Shown: in pieces, positions 56,876 to 64,000 of the stretch
Numbering within the stretch: the first letter of the stretch is position 1
Layout of the letters: each line of letters begins with the position of its first letter
From: Spirochaetaceae bacterium
GTDB taxonomy: Bacteria; Myxococcota_A; UBA9160; UBA4427
Length of the DNA: 64,000 nucleotides
Direction: 5' to 3'
NCBI GenBank assembly: GCA_020632655.1
Contig: JACKFD010000015.1
Location: 62,001-126,000, forward strand
The notes under the pieces: generated by a model
Databases searched by the model: none
Told to the model about the DNA's origin: nothing
What the model saw: only the letters and a program-made list of their open reading frames with translations
Position numbers and translations under genes: made by a program

Positions 56876-57779
56876 TGTGGATGCGCGTGCGGGCCTGGCG
56901 GAAGCGGCTCACCTCGCGGGCGAAGTCCTCGTTGGACACGGGCTGCGGGACCTCGCCCGCCGCGTCGCAGCGCGCCTTGCCGCGCAGGACGGCGTGGAGC
57001 ATCCGCACCCAGTCGCCGATGCTCGGGTCGCTGATCGAGCCGACGACGCCCGCCCAGTCCATCTTCTCGAAGAGCGTGCGCTGGGCGCGACCCTCGGCCT
57101 TGGACGCGTGGATCTGCAGGGCCTGGATCACGTCTTGCGGGAAGGTCGGGTTGACCTCCACGACCCGCTCGAAGCGGCCGGGCGAGAGGAACGCGTGGGG
57201 GAGTCCGTCCGGATAGCTCGTGCTCCCGACCACGAGGCAATGCTCGACGGCCAGCGCGCGATCGATCAGCTCGAGCAGGAGATCCATGATCGGTCCCGTC
57301 GGCAGCTCCGCGGCCCGGCGACCCGTGTCGTGGGCCTGCGTGAACTCGAGCTCGTCGAAGAAGATCGTGGTCGGCGGCAGCTCCTCGAGGGTCCGCGACC
57401 AGCCCTGGATCAGCTCGCCGACCTTGCCGGCGCCGTGGATCACGTCGAGCACGATCCGCGGGACGTCGACGCGCACGAAGGCCATCTGCGTCTGGACGGC
57501 GAGGGCCTCGGCGAGCAGGGACTTGCCGCTGCCCGGGCGCCCGATCATCAGCAGGGCGCTCGGAGGGAAGGTGCCCCAGCGTCCGTAGACCTCGGGACGC
57601 GTGTGGGCGTAGGCGTAGGTGAGGATCTCCTCCTTGGGGCTCGCGAGGCCCCCGATCTCCTCGAACTGGATGTCGGGCGTGGGGACGATCCGGGCGCCGC
57701 GCGCGAGGGGGTCGACGGCGCGTTGGAAGCTCGACCAGAGGTTCGTGGCGCGTTCGGCGTCGATGCGTCGCTGGTTCAT
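56853..57779 (-). CDS. Stand-alone AAA+ ATPase
   Basis: Protein of 308 aa with a single AAA+ module of the FtsH/Cdc48-like class: PDIQFEEIGGLASPKEEILT, Walker A LLMIGRPGSGKSLLAEALA, Walker B TTIFFDELEFTQAH, sensor 1 region LVVGSTSYPDG, and the arginine-finger loop FLSPGRFERVVEVNPTFPQD. There is no membrane segment or protease domain, so it probably remodels a protein complex together with an unknown partner. The last residues TDGGNYV are encoded in the repeat unit that is duplicated downstream. ATG 57779 is the natural start. tRNA-Glu lies divergently 112 bp away. Confidence 0.88.
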   Translation of the reverse strand: MNQRRIDAERATNLWSSFQRAVDPLARGARIVPTPDIQFEEIGGLASPKEEILTYAYAHTRPEVYGRWGTFPPSALLMIGRPGSGKSLLAEALAVQTQMAFVRVDVPRIVLDVIHGAGKVGELIQGWSRTLEELPPTTIFFDELEFTQAHDTGRRAAELPTGPIMDLLLELIDRALAVEHCLVVGSTSYPDGLPHAFLSPGRFERVVEVNPTFPQDVIQALQIHASKAEGRAQRTLFEKMDWAGVVGSISDPSIGDWVRMLHAVLRGKARCDAAGEVPQPVSNEDFAREVSRFRQARTRIHTDGGNYV

Positions 57780-57891
57780 GACGCGGCAGTCTAGCGGCTC
57801 GGGGGGTGGGGGATCGGCGGCGATGGGCGCCGGGGTGCACGGCGGGTGGCTTCCGGTGGCGGCCGGGCTGCGCCATACTGCGCGGCCTCGC

Positions 57892-57966
57892 GTCCCCATC
57901 GTCTATCGGTCAGGACTCCAGCCTTTCAAGCTGGTGAGGCGGGTTCGATTCCCGCTGGGGACGCCA
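57892..57966 (+). tRNA. tRNA-Glu (anticodon TTC), CCA encoded
   Basis: The cloverleaf is complete: acceptor GTCCCCA pairs with TGGGGAC; the anticodon stem CCAGC/GCTGG encloses the loop CTTTCAA, giving anticodon TTC; the T-arm is GCGGGTTCGATTCCCGC. Discriminator G at 57963 is followed by encoded CCA (57964-57966). It reads GAA and GAG codons and also supplies Glu-tRNA for tetrapyrrole synthesis where that route exists. Confidence 0.97.
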
Positions 57967-58091
57967 CCAGCCGCCGGCCAGTACGGCGTCTTTCCACGCT
58001 GCTCCCTTCCTCCTCCTCGACGACCGTGAGGTCGCCTTCGTCGTCCTTCGGTCCGCGGCGCGGAAATCCGCCGCACTGGCCGGCGGCTGGT
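57966..58091. repeat. 126-bp imperfect palindrome directly after tRNA-Glu
   Basis: The left arm (57966-58002) begins at the last base of the tRNA CCA with ACCAGCCGCCGGCCAGT, and the right arm (58055-58091) ends with its exact inverse ACTGGCCGGCGGCTGGT. The two 37-bp arms pair at 32 positions; the 52-bp centre carries a further small stem (CGACGAC / GTCGTC). It could be a large terminator, a processed leader-like RNA, or a MITE/REP-type element inserted at the tRNA 3' end. The rest of the gap to 58153 shows nothing further. Confidence 0.8.
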
Positions 58092-58153
58092 ACACGTTCA
58101 GTCCGATCGGGCGAGCTTTGTGCATCGGCGCGATGGGTCTGCTCGTGCGCTCG

Positions 58154-58465
58154 TCATCCCCCGCGCAGGCGGCGGAAGACGGCGGCGGGGGAGGTGTCGT
58201 CGGGGGCGTCGGGGGCGGGGGCGACCTTCGTGAGGGCGAGGGCGATGGCTCGGCAGATCCGATTGGCGTCGGGGACGCCGCGGGTCGCGAGCTCGTCCGG
58301 CAGCAGGCGCTCGACGGCGACGGCGACCTCCTCGCGCGCGGCGGCGCTGGTGAGGCCGGCGCGCTTGAGCGCGATGCGCAGGGTGCCGCGGGCCTCGAGG
58401 CGCGTGAGCGGCGACCCGGCTTCGAGGGCGGCGGCGGCGGCTTCGAAGGCGGCCGAGTCAGCCAT
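58154..58465 (-). CDS. Small hypothetical protein
   Basis: Product of 103 aa, Ala-rich and predicted largely helical (FEAAAAALEAGSPLTRLEAR, LRIALKRAGLTSAAAREEVA, VERLLPDELATRGVPDANRI). It has no signal peptide, membrane segment or recognised motif. Its ATG overlaps the end of the upstream membrane-protein gene by 8 nt, so the two are co-translated. Third-position GC and the overlap argue that it is a real gene. A role as partner of the membrane protein is possible but unsupported. Confidence 0.6.
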   Translation of the reverse strand: MADSAAFEAAAAALEAGSPLTRLEARGTLRIALKRAGLTSAAAREEVAVAVERLLPDELATRGVPDANRICRAIALALTKVAPAPDAPDDTSPAAVFRRLRGG

Positions 58466-59222
58466 GCGATGCCTCTGCGGCGGCCTCGTGTCCCGGGCCC
58501 TCGAGCCAGCGTCGATACCAGGGGGGCGGCACGAAGGTGAGCACGCAGGCCAGCGCGGCGACGAGGCCGGCGACGGACTGCAGCAGGATGATCGGCGTCG
58601 AGGCGGTCGTGCCGCGCAGCAGCAGGCCGAGCCCGGAGCCCACGAACATCAGCCAGGTCGCGAAGAGCGCGATGGCCCAGGCGAGCAGGCCGTAGACGTC
58701 GGCGCGGGCGGCGAGTCCCACGCGCGCCCGGCGCCGGAGGGCGACGTGGCAGAGGAAGGCTTCGACGGCGCCCCAGGCGAAGCCCGAGGCGCGCGTTCCG
58801 AGGCCGAGCCAGAACAACCCGTTGCGCTCGCGGTACATCGCCATCGAGAAGCCGTGCTCGAGGCCCTGGCCGACGTAGGAGACGAGCAGGAGCGCCATGG
58901 CCGCCAGGAAGAGTCCCCGCGCCCAGCCCTGATCGGGTCGGAAGACCCGCCAGGTCACGAGCCAGAGCGCGCCGGCGCCCACGTCGAGGGCGAGCAGGCA
59001 GACGCCGACGAGCACGTGATCCACCGGCGGTGGCAGCTCGGGGAAGAGGCTTGCGGCGATGACGGGTACGAAGCCGAAGGCACCGCCGAAGAGGAAGGCC
59101 GTCCCGATCGCGAGCTCGGGCAGCTGGCGCGTGTGCCACCAGAGCGCCAGCAGGCGTAGGCCCACGACGAGCGAGGCGACGAAGAAGCAGCCGAGGCCGA
59201 TCGCGGGCAGCAGGAGGGACAT
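58458..59222 (-). CDS. Polytopic membrane protein of unknown function
   Basis: Protein of 254 aa with seven or so hydrophobic segments: LLLPAIGLGCFFVASLVVGL, ELAIGTAFLFGGAFGFVPVI, VLVGVCLLALDVGAGALWLV, GLFLAAMALLLVSYVGQGLE, a fifth around residues 150-165, VYGLLAWAIALFATWLMFVG and LLQSVAGLVAALACVLTFVP. The short loops and even spacing look like a seven-helix sensor or transport-like fold, but I recognise no family. It is first in a two-gene operon with the small hypothetical gene and divergent from a P450 gene. Confidence 0.7.
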   Translation of the reverse strand: MSLLLPAIGLGCFFVASLVVGLRLLALWWHTRQLPELAIGTAFLFGGAFGFVPVIAASLFPELPPPVDHVLVGVCLLALDVGAGALWLVTWRVFRPDQGWARGLFLAAMALLLVSYVGQGLEHGFSMAMYRERNGLFWLGLGTRASGFAWGAVEAFLCHVALRRRARVGLAARADVYGLLAWAIALFATWLMFVGSGLGLLLRGTTASTPIILLQSVAGLVAALACVLTFVPPPWYRRWLEGPGHEAAAEASHG

Positions 59223-59391
59223 GGGGGAGGGCTCCGTTCGCGAGACGGGTCGGAGCGACGGGCGGGCCGCTTGAGCGGCCGGTGGCCGTCGGGTCGCGGT
59301 CGGCGGCCCGGCGGTCGGGCGCCGAGACGTCGTGGGGTGGGCCGCTTGCGGTGTTCACCGGGTCTGCCAGAGTCGCGGGCGAGGGGATCCG

Positions 59392-60609
59392 ATGACCGAG
59401 ACGACGCTCGACCTCTTCGACCATCGCGTGACCCAGGGCCTCGGCGAGACCCTGGCGAGCTGGCGCCGCGAGTCTCCTGTCGTGCGCGTGCGCGACGTCG
59501 CGGGTGACGCGAGCCGCGTCTACGTGGCGCGCATGGCGGATTGCTGGCGCGTGCTGCGCGATCCCGTGACCTTCGCGAACGGCAACGGCTTCAAGACGGT
59601 CGAGATGCCCGACGAGGAGCGCATGCTGGGCGAGATGGATCCGCCGCGGCATCCGCGGATGCGGCGGATCCTGCGGCGCTCCTTCGACAAGCGCGCGGTG
59701 GAGGCCGAGCGGGACTTCGCGCGGAACGCGGCGCACGAGCTGCTCGACGGCTTCGCGACCGGCGACCGCGTCGACCTCGTCTCGCGATTCAGCGACCGCA
59801 TCAGCAACCTCTCGAGCTTCCATCTCGTCGGCTTCCCGCTCGAGGACACGGACCGGATCATCGCCTGGTCCCGCGAGCTGCTGCACAGCGAGTGGCCCGA
59901 GCGCAATCGCACCGAGCGCGGCCAGGGCCTCGCTGGCGCGTTCCCCGAGTTCGCGCACTACCTCGACAGCCTCGTCGCGAGCCATCGCGGGGGCGCCGAC
60001 CCGCGCAGCTTCGTCGCCCGCTTCGCCCGCGCCGAGATCGACGGCGTTCCGCTCTCGCCCACGGTCCTCCGCACGCTCACGGCGCACGTCGTGCTGGGCG
60101 GCCTCTCGACGACCACGAACCTGATCGGGAGCCTGCTCTACCGGCTGCTGCGTGATCCGGCGCTGCACGCGCGGCTGCGCGCCGAGCCCGACCTCGCGCC
60201 GTCGCTGGTCGAGGAGGTGCTGCGGCTGGATCCGCCCGTGCTCTTCGTGATGCGCGTCTGCCGGCGGTCGACGGAGATCGGCTCGGTGCCGATCGCCGAA
60301 GGCGACTCGGTGCTCGTCGGCATCGCGTCCGCCAATCGGGACGAGGCCGTCTTCGAGGCGCCCGACGAGCTGCGCCTCGACCGGGGCCTGCCGCGACACA
60401 TCTCCTTCTCGGGCGGCGCGCATCATTGCATCGGCGCCGGGCTCGCGCGCCTCGTCGCCCAGGAGTCCGTCCGGGCCTTCGTCTCGCACTTCGACGTGGG
60501 TGACGTACGGCTCGCCGCGGACTTCGAGTACCAGGGCGTGCCGGTCTTCCTCGAACACGGCCCGGTCCGGCTGCCGGTCGACATCGTGCGGCGCGCCGGC
60601 GACGCCTGA
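59392..60609 (+). CDS. Cytochrome P450
   Basis: Haem monooxygenase of 405 aa. The cysteine ligand lies in FSGGAHHCIGAGLAR (FxxGxHxCxG), the ExxR motif in VEEVLRLDPP, and the I-helix in HVVLGGLSTTTN, where the usual acid-alcohol pair before T-T is altered (Gly-Leu-Ser). The C-helix region RHPRMRRILRRSF is typical. It is a soluble class I bacterial enzyme that needs ferredoxin partners, none of which is encoded here. The substrate is unknown. ATG 59392 follows GAGGGG. It converges with a second P450 gene 40 bp away. Confidence 0.92.
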   Translation: MTETTLDLFDHRVTQGLGETLASWRRESPVVRVRDVAGDASRVYVARMADCWRVLRDPVTFANGNGFKTVEMPDEERMLGEMDPPRHPRMRRILRRSFDKRAVEAERDFARNAAHELLDGFATGDRVDLVSRFSDRISNLSSFHLVGFPLEDTDRIIAWSRELLHSEWPERNRTERGQGLAGAFPEFAHYLDSLVASHRGGADPRSFVARFARAEIDGVPLSPTVLRTLTAHVVLGGLSTTTNLIGSLLYRLLRDPALHARLRAEPDLAPSLVEEVLRLDPPVLFVMRVCRRSTEIGSVPIAEGDSVLVGIASANRDEAVFEAPDELRLDRGLPRHISFSGGAHHCIGAGLARLVAQESVRAFVSHFDVGDVRLAADFEYQGVPVFLEHGPVRLPVDIVRRAGDA

Positions 60610-60649
60610 GGCCTCCGTCCGCGCGAGGCGGTCCGCGCCGAGCGGGCGC

Positions 60650-61960
60650 TCAGGCGGCGGCCTGCACCTCGAGGCGATGGATCGCCGACACGTGGAGGTT
60701 CGGACAACGCTCGGGGCCGCCCGCCCGCTCCATCTTCGGCAGCACGGGGATCAGCGCGCGCAGCGCCGCCCGCAGCTCCCAGCGCGCGAGGTTGGCGCCG
60801 AGACAGAAATGCGCCCCGTAGCCGCCGAAGGCGAGGTGGCGGTTCGGATTGCGGGTGATGTCGAAGCGGTAGGGCGCGTCGAAGACGGCGGGGTCCCGAT
60901 TCGCCGCGGGGTACCACATGCCGACCGCCTCGCCCTCGCGGATCGTGACACCGTCGAGCTCGAAGTCGCGCACGGCCGTGCGCGCGAACTGCAGCACGGG
61001 CGAGGTCCAGCGCAGGATCTCCTCCGCGGTCGACACGATCAGGTCGTCGTCGTCCGGGCGCGAGCAGAGCAGCTCGAGCTGGTCGCGATGCTCGAGGAGC
61101 GCGGCGACGCCGCCGCTGATCGCGTTCTGCGTCGTCTCGTTACCGGCGGCGAGCAGCACGAAGAGGTAGCCCTGCAGCTGCTGCTCGGTCAGAGGCACGC
61201 CGTCGATCTTCGCGTGCACCAGCTGCGTCGAGAGGTCGCGCGCCTTCCGGTCGCGCTTCCTTCGATCGTGTACGACGCCGACCATGTAGTCGGTCATCTC
61301 CTCGACGGCCCGCCATTGCGCCTCGTTGCGGGTCTCGCCCTCGCGGTAGAAGTCCTTTTCGGGCGCACCGATCATGACGTTCGTGAGCTGCTTGAGCCTC
61401 CGCCAGTCTCCATCGGGCAGGCCCATCATCTCGCCGATCGCCGACAGCGGCAGCTTCTCCGCGAAGCCCTTCACGAAGTCCGTCGTCTCGCCGCGCCGAC
61501 CCGCGGCCAGCAGCTCCGCCTCGAACTCCCGGGCGAAGGTCTCGGAGAGGCGCGCGAAATGGCCTTCGAGCGAGCGCAGGGCGGCGGGGGTGAAGCGCTT
61601 GGCGACCAGCAATCGGAACGCGCGGTGTCGCGGGTCGTCCATCAGGATGAAGTCGGACACCTCGTCGGGATCCCAGCCCCGGGACTCGATGCGGATGCGC
61701 TGCGACAAGGCCTGACGCTCGTCGTCCTCGATCGACTGCAGGCGCAGCCGGCGGCTGTTGACGAAGACCTCGGAGTGCTTCGAGATCGTGAGTACGTCGG
61801 CGTGTCGCGTGATCGCCCAGAAGGGCTCGATCCCGTCGCGCTCGTACCAATGGATCGGCGACTCGCGGCGGAGCAGGTCCCACTCCGCGAAGGGATAGCC
61901 CCGGGTCAGGTAGAGGTCGGTCGAGTGGATGTCGAGGGTGTCGAGGGAGAGGTCCGCCAT
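60650..61960 (-). CDS. Cytochrome P450, CYP125/CYP142-like group
   Basis: Second soluble P450, 436 aa. The haem loop is AFGGYGAHFCLGANLARWEL, ExxR is in AEEILRWTSPVLQF, and the I-helix motif LLAAGNETTQN carries the typical acid-alcohol pair. The segment MDDPRHRAFRLLVAKRFTP and overall layout resemble the actinobacterial CYP125/CYP142 steroid or CYP107/linalool hydroxylase group, a likeness seen by eye only. With the FadE-like pair at 4-6 kb it suggests breakdown of terpenoid or steroid-like compounds. The 40-bp gap to the first P450 contains inverted CGCCTGAG/CTCAGGCG including both stop codons. Confidence 0.92.
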   Translation of the reverse strand: MADLSLDTLDIHSTDLYLTRGYPFAEWDLLRRESPIHWYERDGIEPFWAITRHADVLTISKHSEVFVNSRRLRLQSIEDDERQALSQRIRIESRGWDPDEVSDFILMDDPRHRAFRLLVAKRFTPAALRSLEGHFARLSETFAREFEAELLAAGRRGETTDFVKGFAEKLPLSAIGEMMGLPDGDWRRLKQLTNVMIGAPEKDFYREGETRNEAQWRAVEEMTDYMVGVVHDRRKRDRKARDLSTQLVHAKIDGVPLTEQQLQGYLFVLLAAGNETTQNAISGGVAALLEHRDQLELLCSRPDDDDLIVSTAEEILRWTSPVLQFARTAVRDFELDGVTIREGEAVGMWYPAANRDPAVFDAPYRFDITRNPNRHLAFGGYGAHFCLGANLARWELRAALRALIPVLPKMERAGGPERCPNLHVSAIHRLEVQAAA

Positions 61961-62129
61961 GCGCTCGACGGTATCAGCGGCCGCTCGGGCTGCACAGGCC
62001 GACCGTCGCGCCGCTCGGGGCGCGACCCCGCATGGCCCCGCCGCGTCCGGGCCGAGGCGCGCCCCCCGGCCTGCTAGCGTCGCCGGACGCCCGTGGCCGC
62101 GAGCGGCGGTGCGGGGAGGAGGGAGCGGG

Positions 62130-63047
62130 TTGGAGAATCAGCCGGTCGTCGACGCCCATCACCATCTCTGGGATCTGAAGGAGAACCGCTACCCCTGGCT
62201 CTCGCCCGACCGCGGCCCGGATCCCTTTCCGGACTTCGAGCGACTCTGCCACGACTACCTGCTCGAGGATTTCATGGCCGATGTGTCGCGGCAGCACGTC
62301 GTGAAGTCGGTGCACGTGCAGGCCGAGCACGACGAGGCCGACCCGGTTCGCGAGACGGCGTGGCTGCAGCGCGTCGCCGACCGGCCCGGCTCGGGCGGCT
62401 TCCCGCACGGGATCGTCGCCTGGGCGGATCTCTCCGACCCGGGCGTGGAGGCCGTGCTCGAAGGCCATCGCGCCTACCCGAACGTGCGCGGCATCCGGCA
62501 GATGCTGAACTACACGCCGCCCACCCCGGGCCAGCCCGCGCCCGCCTTCGGACATCACGGCGACCTGCTCGCGAACGAGGGCTTCCAGCGCCGCTTCGGC
62601 CTGCTCCGCAAATACGACCTCTCGTTCGATCTGCAGATCTTTCCGTGGCAGACCGAGGCGGGCGCTGCGCTCGTCGCCGCGCATCCCGACACGGTCTTCG
62701 TGCTGAACCACACGATCATGCCCTTCGATCGCTCCGAGGCCGGGCTCGCCGTCTGGCGCCACGCGGCCGAGACCTACGCCGCGCTGCCGAACGTCTCGAT
62801 CAAGATCTCGGGACTCGGCATGGCGCCGGGGGGCTTCGAGCCCGGGATGGCCGAGCGGCTCGTGCGCGAGACGATCGAGGTCTTCGGCCCGTCGCGCTGT
62901 CTCTTCGCGAGCAACTTCCCGGTCGACAAGCTGATGGCCGACTACGACACGATCTGGGGGCTCTTCCGCCGCTCGATTGCGACCTACAGCGAGGCCGAGC
63001 AGGAGGCGATGCTGCGCGGCAATGCCGAGCGCGTCTACCGCCTTTGA
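62130..63047 (+). CDS. Amidohydrolase family 2 protein (TIM-barrel metal hydrolase)
   Basis: Protein of 305 aa with the amidohydrolase-2 (ACMSD-like/lactonase) features: metal-binding VVDAHHHLWDL at the start, KSVHVQAEHDEADPVRETAW, FVLNHTIMPFD with a central His, and the terminal FASNFPVDKLMADYDTIW with the conserved Asp. These enzymes hydrolyse lactones or decarboxylate aromatic intermediates. The start is TTG 62130 with GGGGAGGAGGGAG ahead; no ATG in frame fits. It lies beside two P450 genes and before another amidohydrolase on the opposite strand, fitting a catabolic cluster. Confidence 0.88.
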   Translation: MENQPVVDAHHHLWDLKENRYPWLSPDRGPDPFPDFERLCHDYLLEDFMADVSRQHVVKSVHVQAEHDEADPVRETAWLQRVADRPGSGGFPHGIVAWADLSDPGVEAVLEGHRAYPNVRGIRQMLNYTPPTPGQPAPAFGHHGDLLANEGFQRRFGLLRKYDLSFDLQIFPWQTEAGAALVAAHPDTVFVLNHTIMPFDRSEAGLAVWRHAAETYAALPNVSIKISGLGMAPGGFEPGMAERLVRETIEVFGPSRCLFASNFPVDKLMADYDTIWGLFRRSIATYSEAEQEAMLRGNAERVYRL

Positions 63048-63105
63048 GGCGCAGCCCGTGGGCTCGCGGTCGGGCGCCGACGCATCGCCAGGACGCCGAG
63101 CGTGC

Positions 63106-64000
63106 CTAACGCGCGCGAGGTGCCGGCTGCGCGCCGCGCACGAGGCGGCCCGGCGTGGCGCCCGTCGGCGTGTCGTCCTCGAGCACGACCTCGCCCGACA
63201 CGAGGGTGTAGCGGTAGCCGCGGGCGCGCTGGACGAGGCGCTTGCCGCCGGCGGGCAGGTCGTAGCGCATCTCGGGCCGGTGCAGCCCGAGTCGCTCGAA
63301 GTCGATCACGTTGAGATCGGCCTTCAGGCCGGGGGCGAGCCGGCCGCGATCCTCGAAGCCGAGCAGGCGCGCGGTGTCCTGCGTCTGACGTTTGACGACG
63401 AAGGGCAGCGAGAGCTTCTCGCCCCGCTCGCGATCCCGCGCCCAATGCGTGAGCAGGTAGGTCGGGAAGCTCGCATCGGAGATGAAGCTCACGTGGGCGC
63501 CGCCGTCGCCGAGGCCCGGCACGGCGAAGGGATGCCGGAGCATCTCGAGCAGATGGTCCGCATTGCCGTATACGTAGTTGAGCGCCGGCATGAAGACCTG
63601 CCCCGTGCCGCCCTCGGCGAGCATGACATCGAGCGCGACCTCGGCCGGCGCGCGCTGCGTGCGGCGGGCGATGGCTTCGAAGGAGGCCTCGGCCGGCGGC
63701 TCGTAGCAGGGCGGGTCGCCGAGGGAGAAGAGCCGGGTCGCCTCCATCAGCATCCCGCCCGCGACGACCGCGGCGCGCGTCTCGGGATCCCGCAGCCGCG
63801 CGATCCGCTCCGCGAGGGGCCGTAACGCCAGCGCCTGCATGGCGGGATTCGCCGAGAAGGGATTGAAGGTCGACTCGAGCGACATCACGACGCCGACCGG
63901 GCGCGGCGCGACCTGCGCCCGCAATGCCACGCCCTCGGCGTTCGCCTGCTCGATCAGCGCGAGCATCCGACGCCAGTCCTCGGGCCGCTCGTTCAGCTGC
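63106..64000 (-). CDS. Amidohydrolase of the N-acyl-D-amino-acid deacylase type, C-terminal part (cut by window edge)
   Basis: The frame is open beyond the M at 63966 to the right edge (preceded by QLNERPEDWRR), so the N-terminal half with the first metal ligands is missing. The visible 298 residues contain VPGLGDGGAHVSFISDASFP with the catalytic Asp, LTHWARDRERGEKLSLPFVV, TARLLGFEDRGRLAPGLKAD and LNVIDFERLGLHRPEMRYDL. This end is typical of D-aminoacylase/dihydroorotase-like proteins, which carry their second beta-sandwich segment here. The substrate is unknown, and it is convergent with the amidohydrolase-2 gene. Confidence 0.88.
   Translation of the reverse strand, partial: QLNERPEDWRRMLALIEQANAEGVALRAQVAPRPVGVVMSLESTFNPFSANPAMQALALRPLAERIARLRDPETRAAVVAGGMLMEATRLFSLGDPPCYEPPAEASFEAIARRTQRAPAEVALDVMLAEGGTGQVFMPALNYVYGNADHLLEMLRHPFAVPGLGDGGAHVSFISDASFPTYLLTHWARDRERGEKLSLPFVVKRQTQDTARLLGFEDRGRLAPGLKADLNVIDFERLGLHRPEMRYDLPAGGKRLVQRARGYRYTLVSGEVVLEDDTPTGATPGRLVRGAQPAPRAR

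Overview
This is a roughly 70 % GC chromosomal window with dense coding, many GTG/TTG starts and many ATGA/GTGA stop-start overlaps. The gene set (RpoN-linked PTS regulators, LptA/B, bactofilin, flagellin, many two-component and PATAN-type signalling domains, plus lipid catabolism and cytochromes P450) suggests a Gram-negative, flagellated deltaproteobacterium-like lineage (Myxococcota/Binatota-like). That placement is inferred from gene content only.

Layout. 1-8.6 kb: a cut-off GST-like gene, a membrane-lipid operon (FAD oxidase, DUF1365, cyclopropane synthase), two adjacent acyl-CoA dehydrogenases, and an MFS drug exporter. 8.6-12.7 kb: a short flagellin with a near-consensus sigma-54 promoter, an ECF sigma factor with a small partner, and a degenerate EAL-HDOD protein. 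12.7-15.1 kb: ilvBN on the minus strand. 15.6-25 kb: a large plus-strand block with LPS export (lptC, a TolB-like/LptA fusion, lptB), rpoN, and a regulatory phosphotransferase set (ptsN, short hprK, rapZ, mannose-type IIA, HPr) without Enzyme I in this window, followed by metK and a SpoIID protein. 25.6-28.7 kb: yajC-secD-secF, convergent with a bactofilin. 29.9-43 kb: tolC-like gene, ispD-ispF-cysS, uvrB-uvrC, an aspartyl-protease-like protein, and comEC.

43-58 kb: enoyl-CoA hydratase, a 1088-residue hybrid histidine kinase, a TauE/SafE permease, an S9 peptidase, a putative metalloprotease, a tight three-gene signalling operon (HD-GYP response regulator, V4R/STAS protein, PATAN/J-domain/TPR protein) and a lone AAA+ ATPase. 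57.9-64 kb: tRNA-Glu followed by a 126-bp imperfect palindrome, two small genes of unknown function, two cytochromes P450 and two amidohydrolases, the last cut by the window edge.

The most unusual signal is not a gene. At five gene ends (MFS exporter, ilvN, rapZ, aspartyl-protease-like gene, AAA+ ATPase) a short segment (22-40 bp) that begins at or spans the stop codon is tandemly duplicated downstream. uvrC carries comparable in-frame repeats at both ends. Three other genes have a hairpin that contains their stop codon. comEC has no stop codon in its own frame until far inside the convergent gene.
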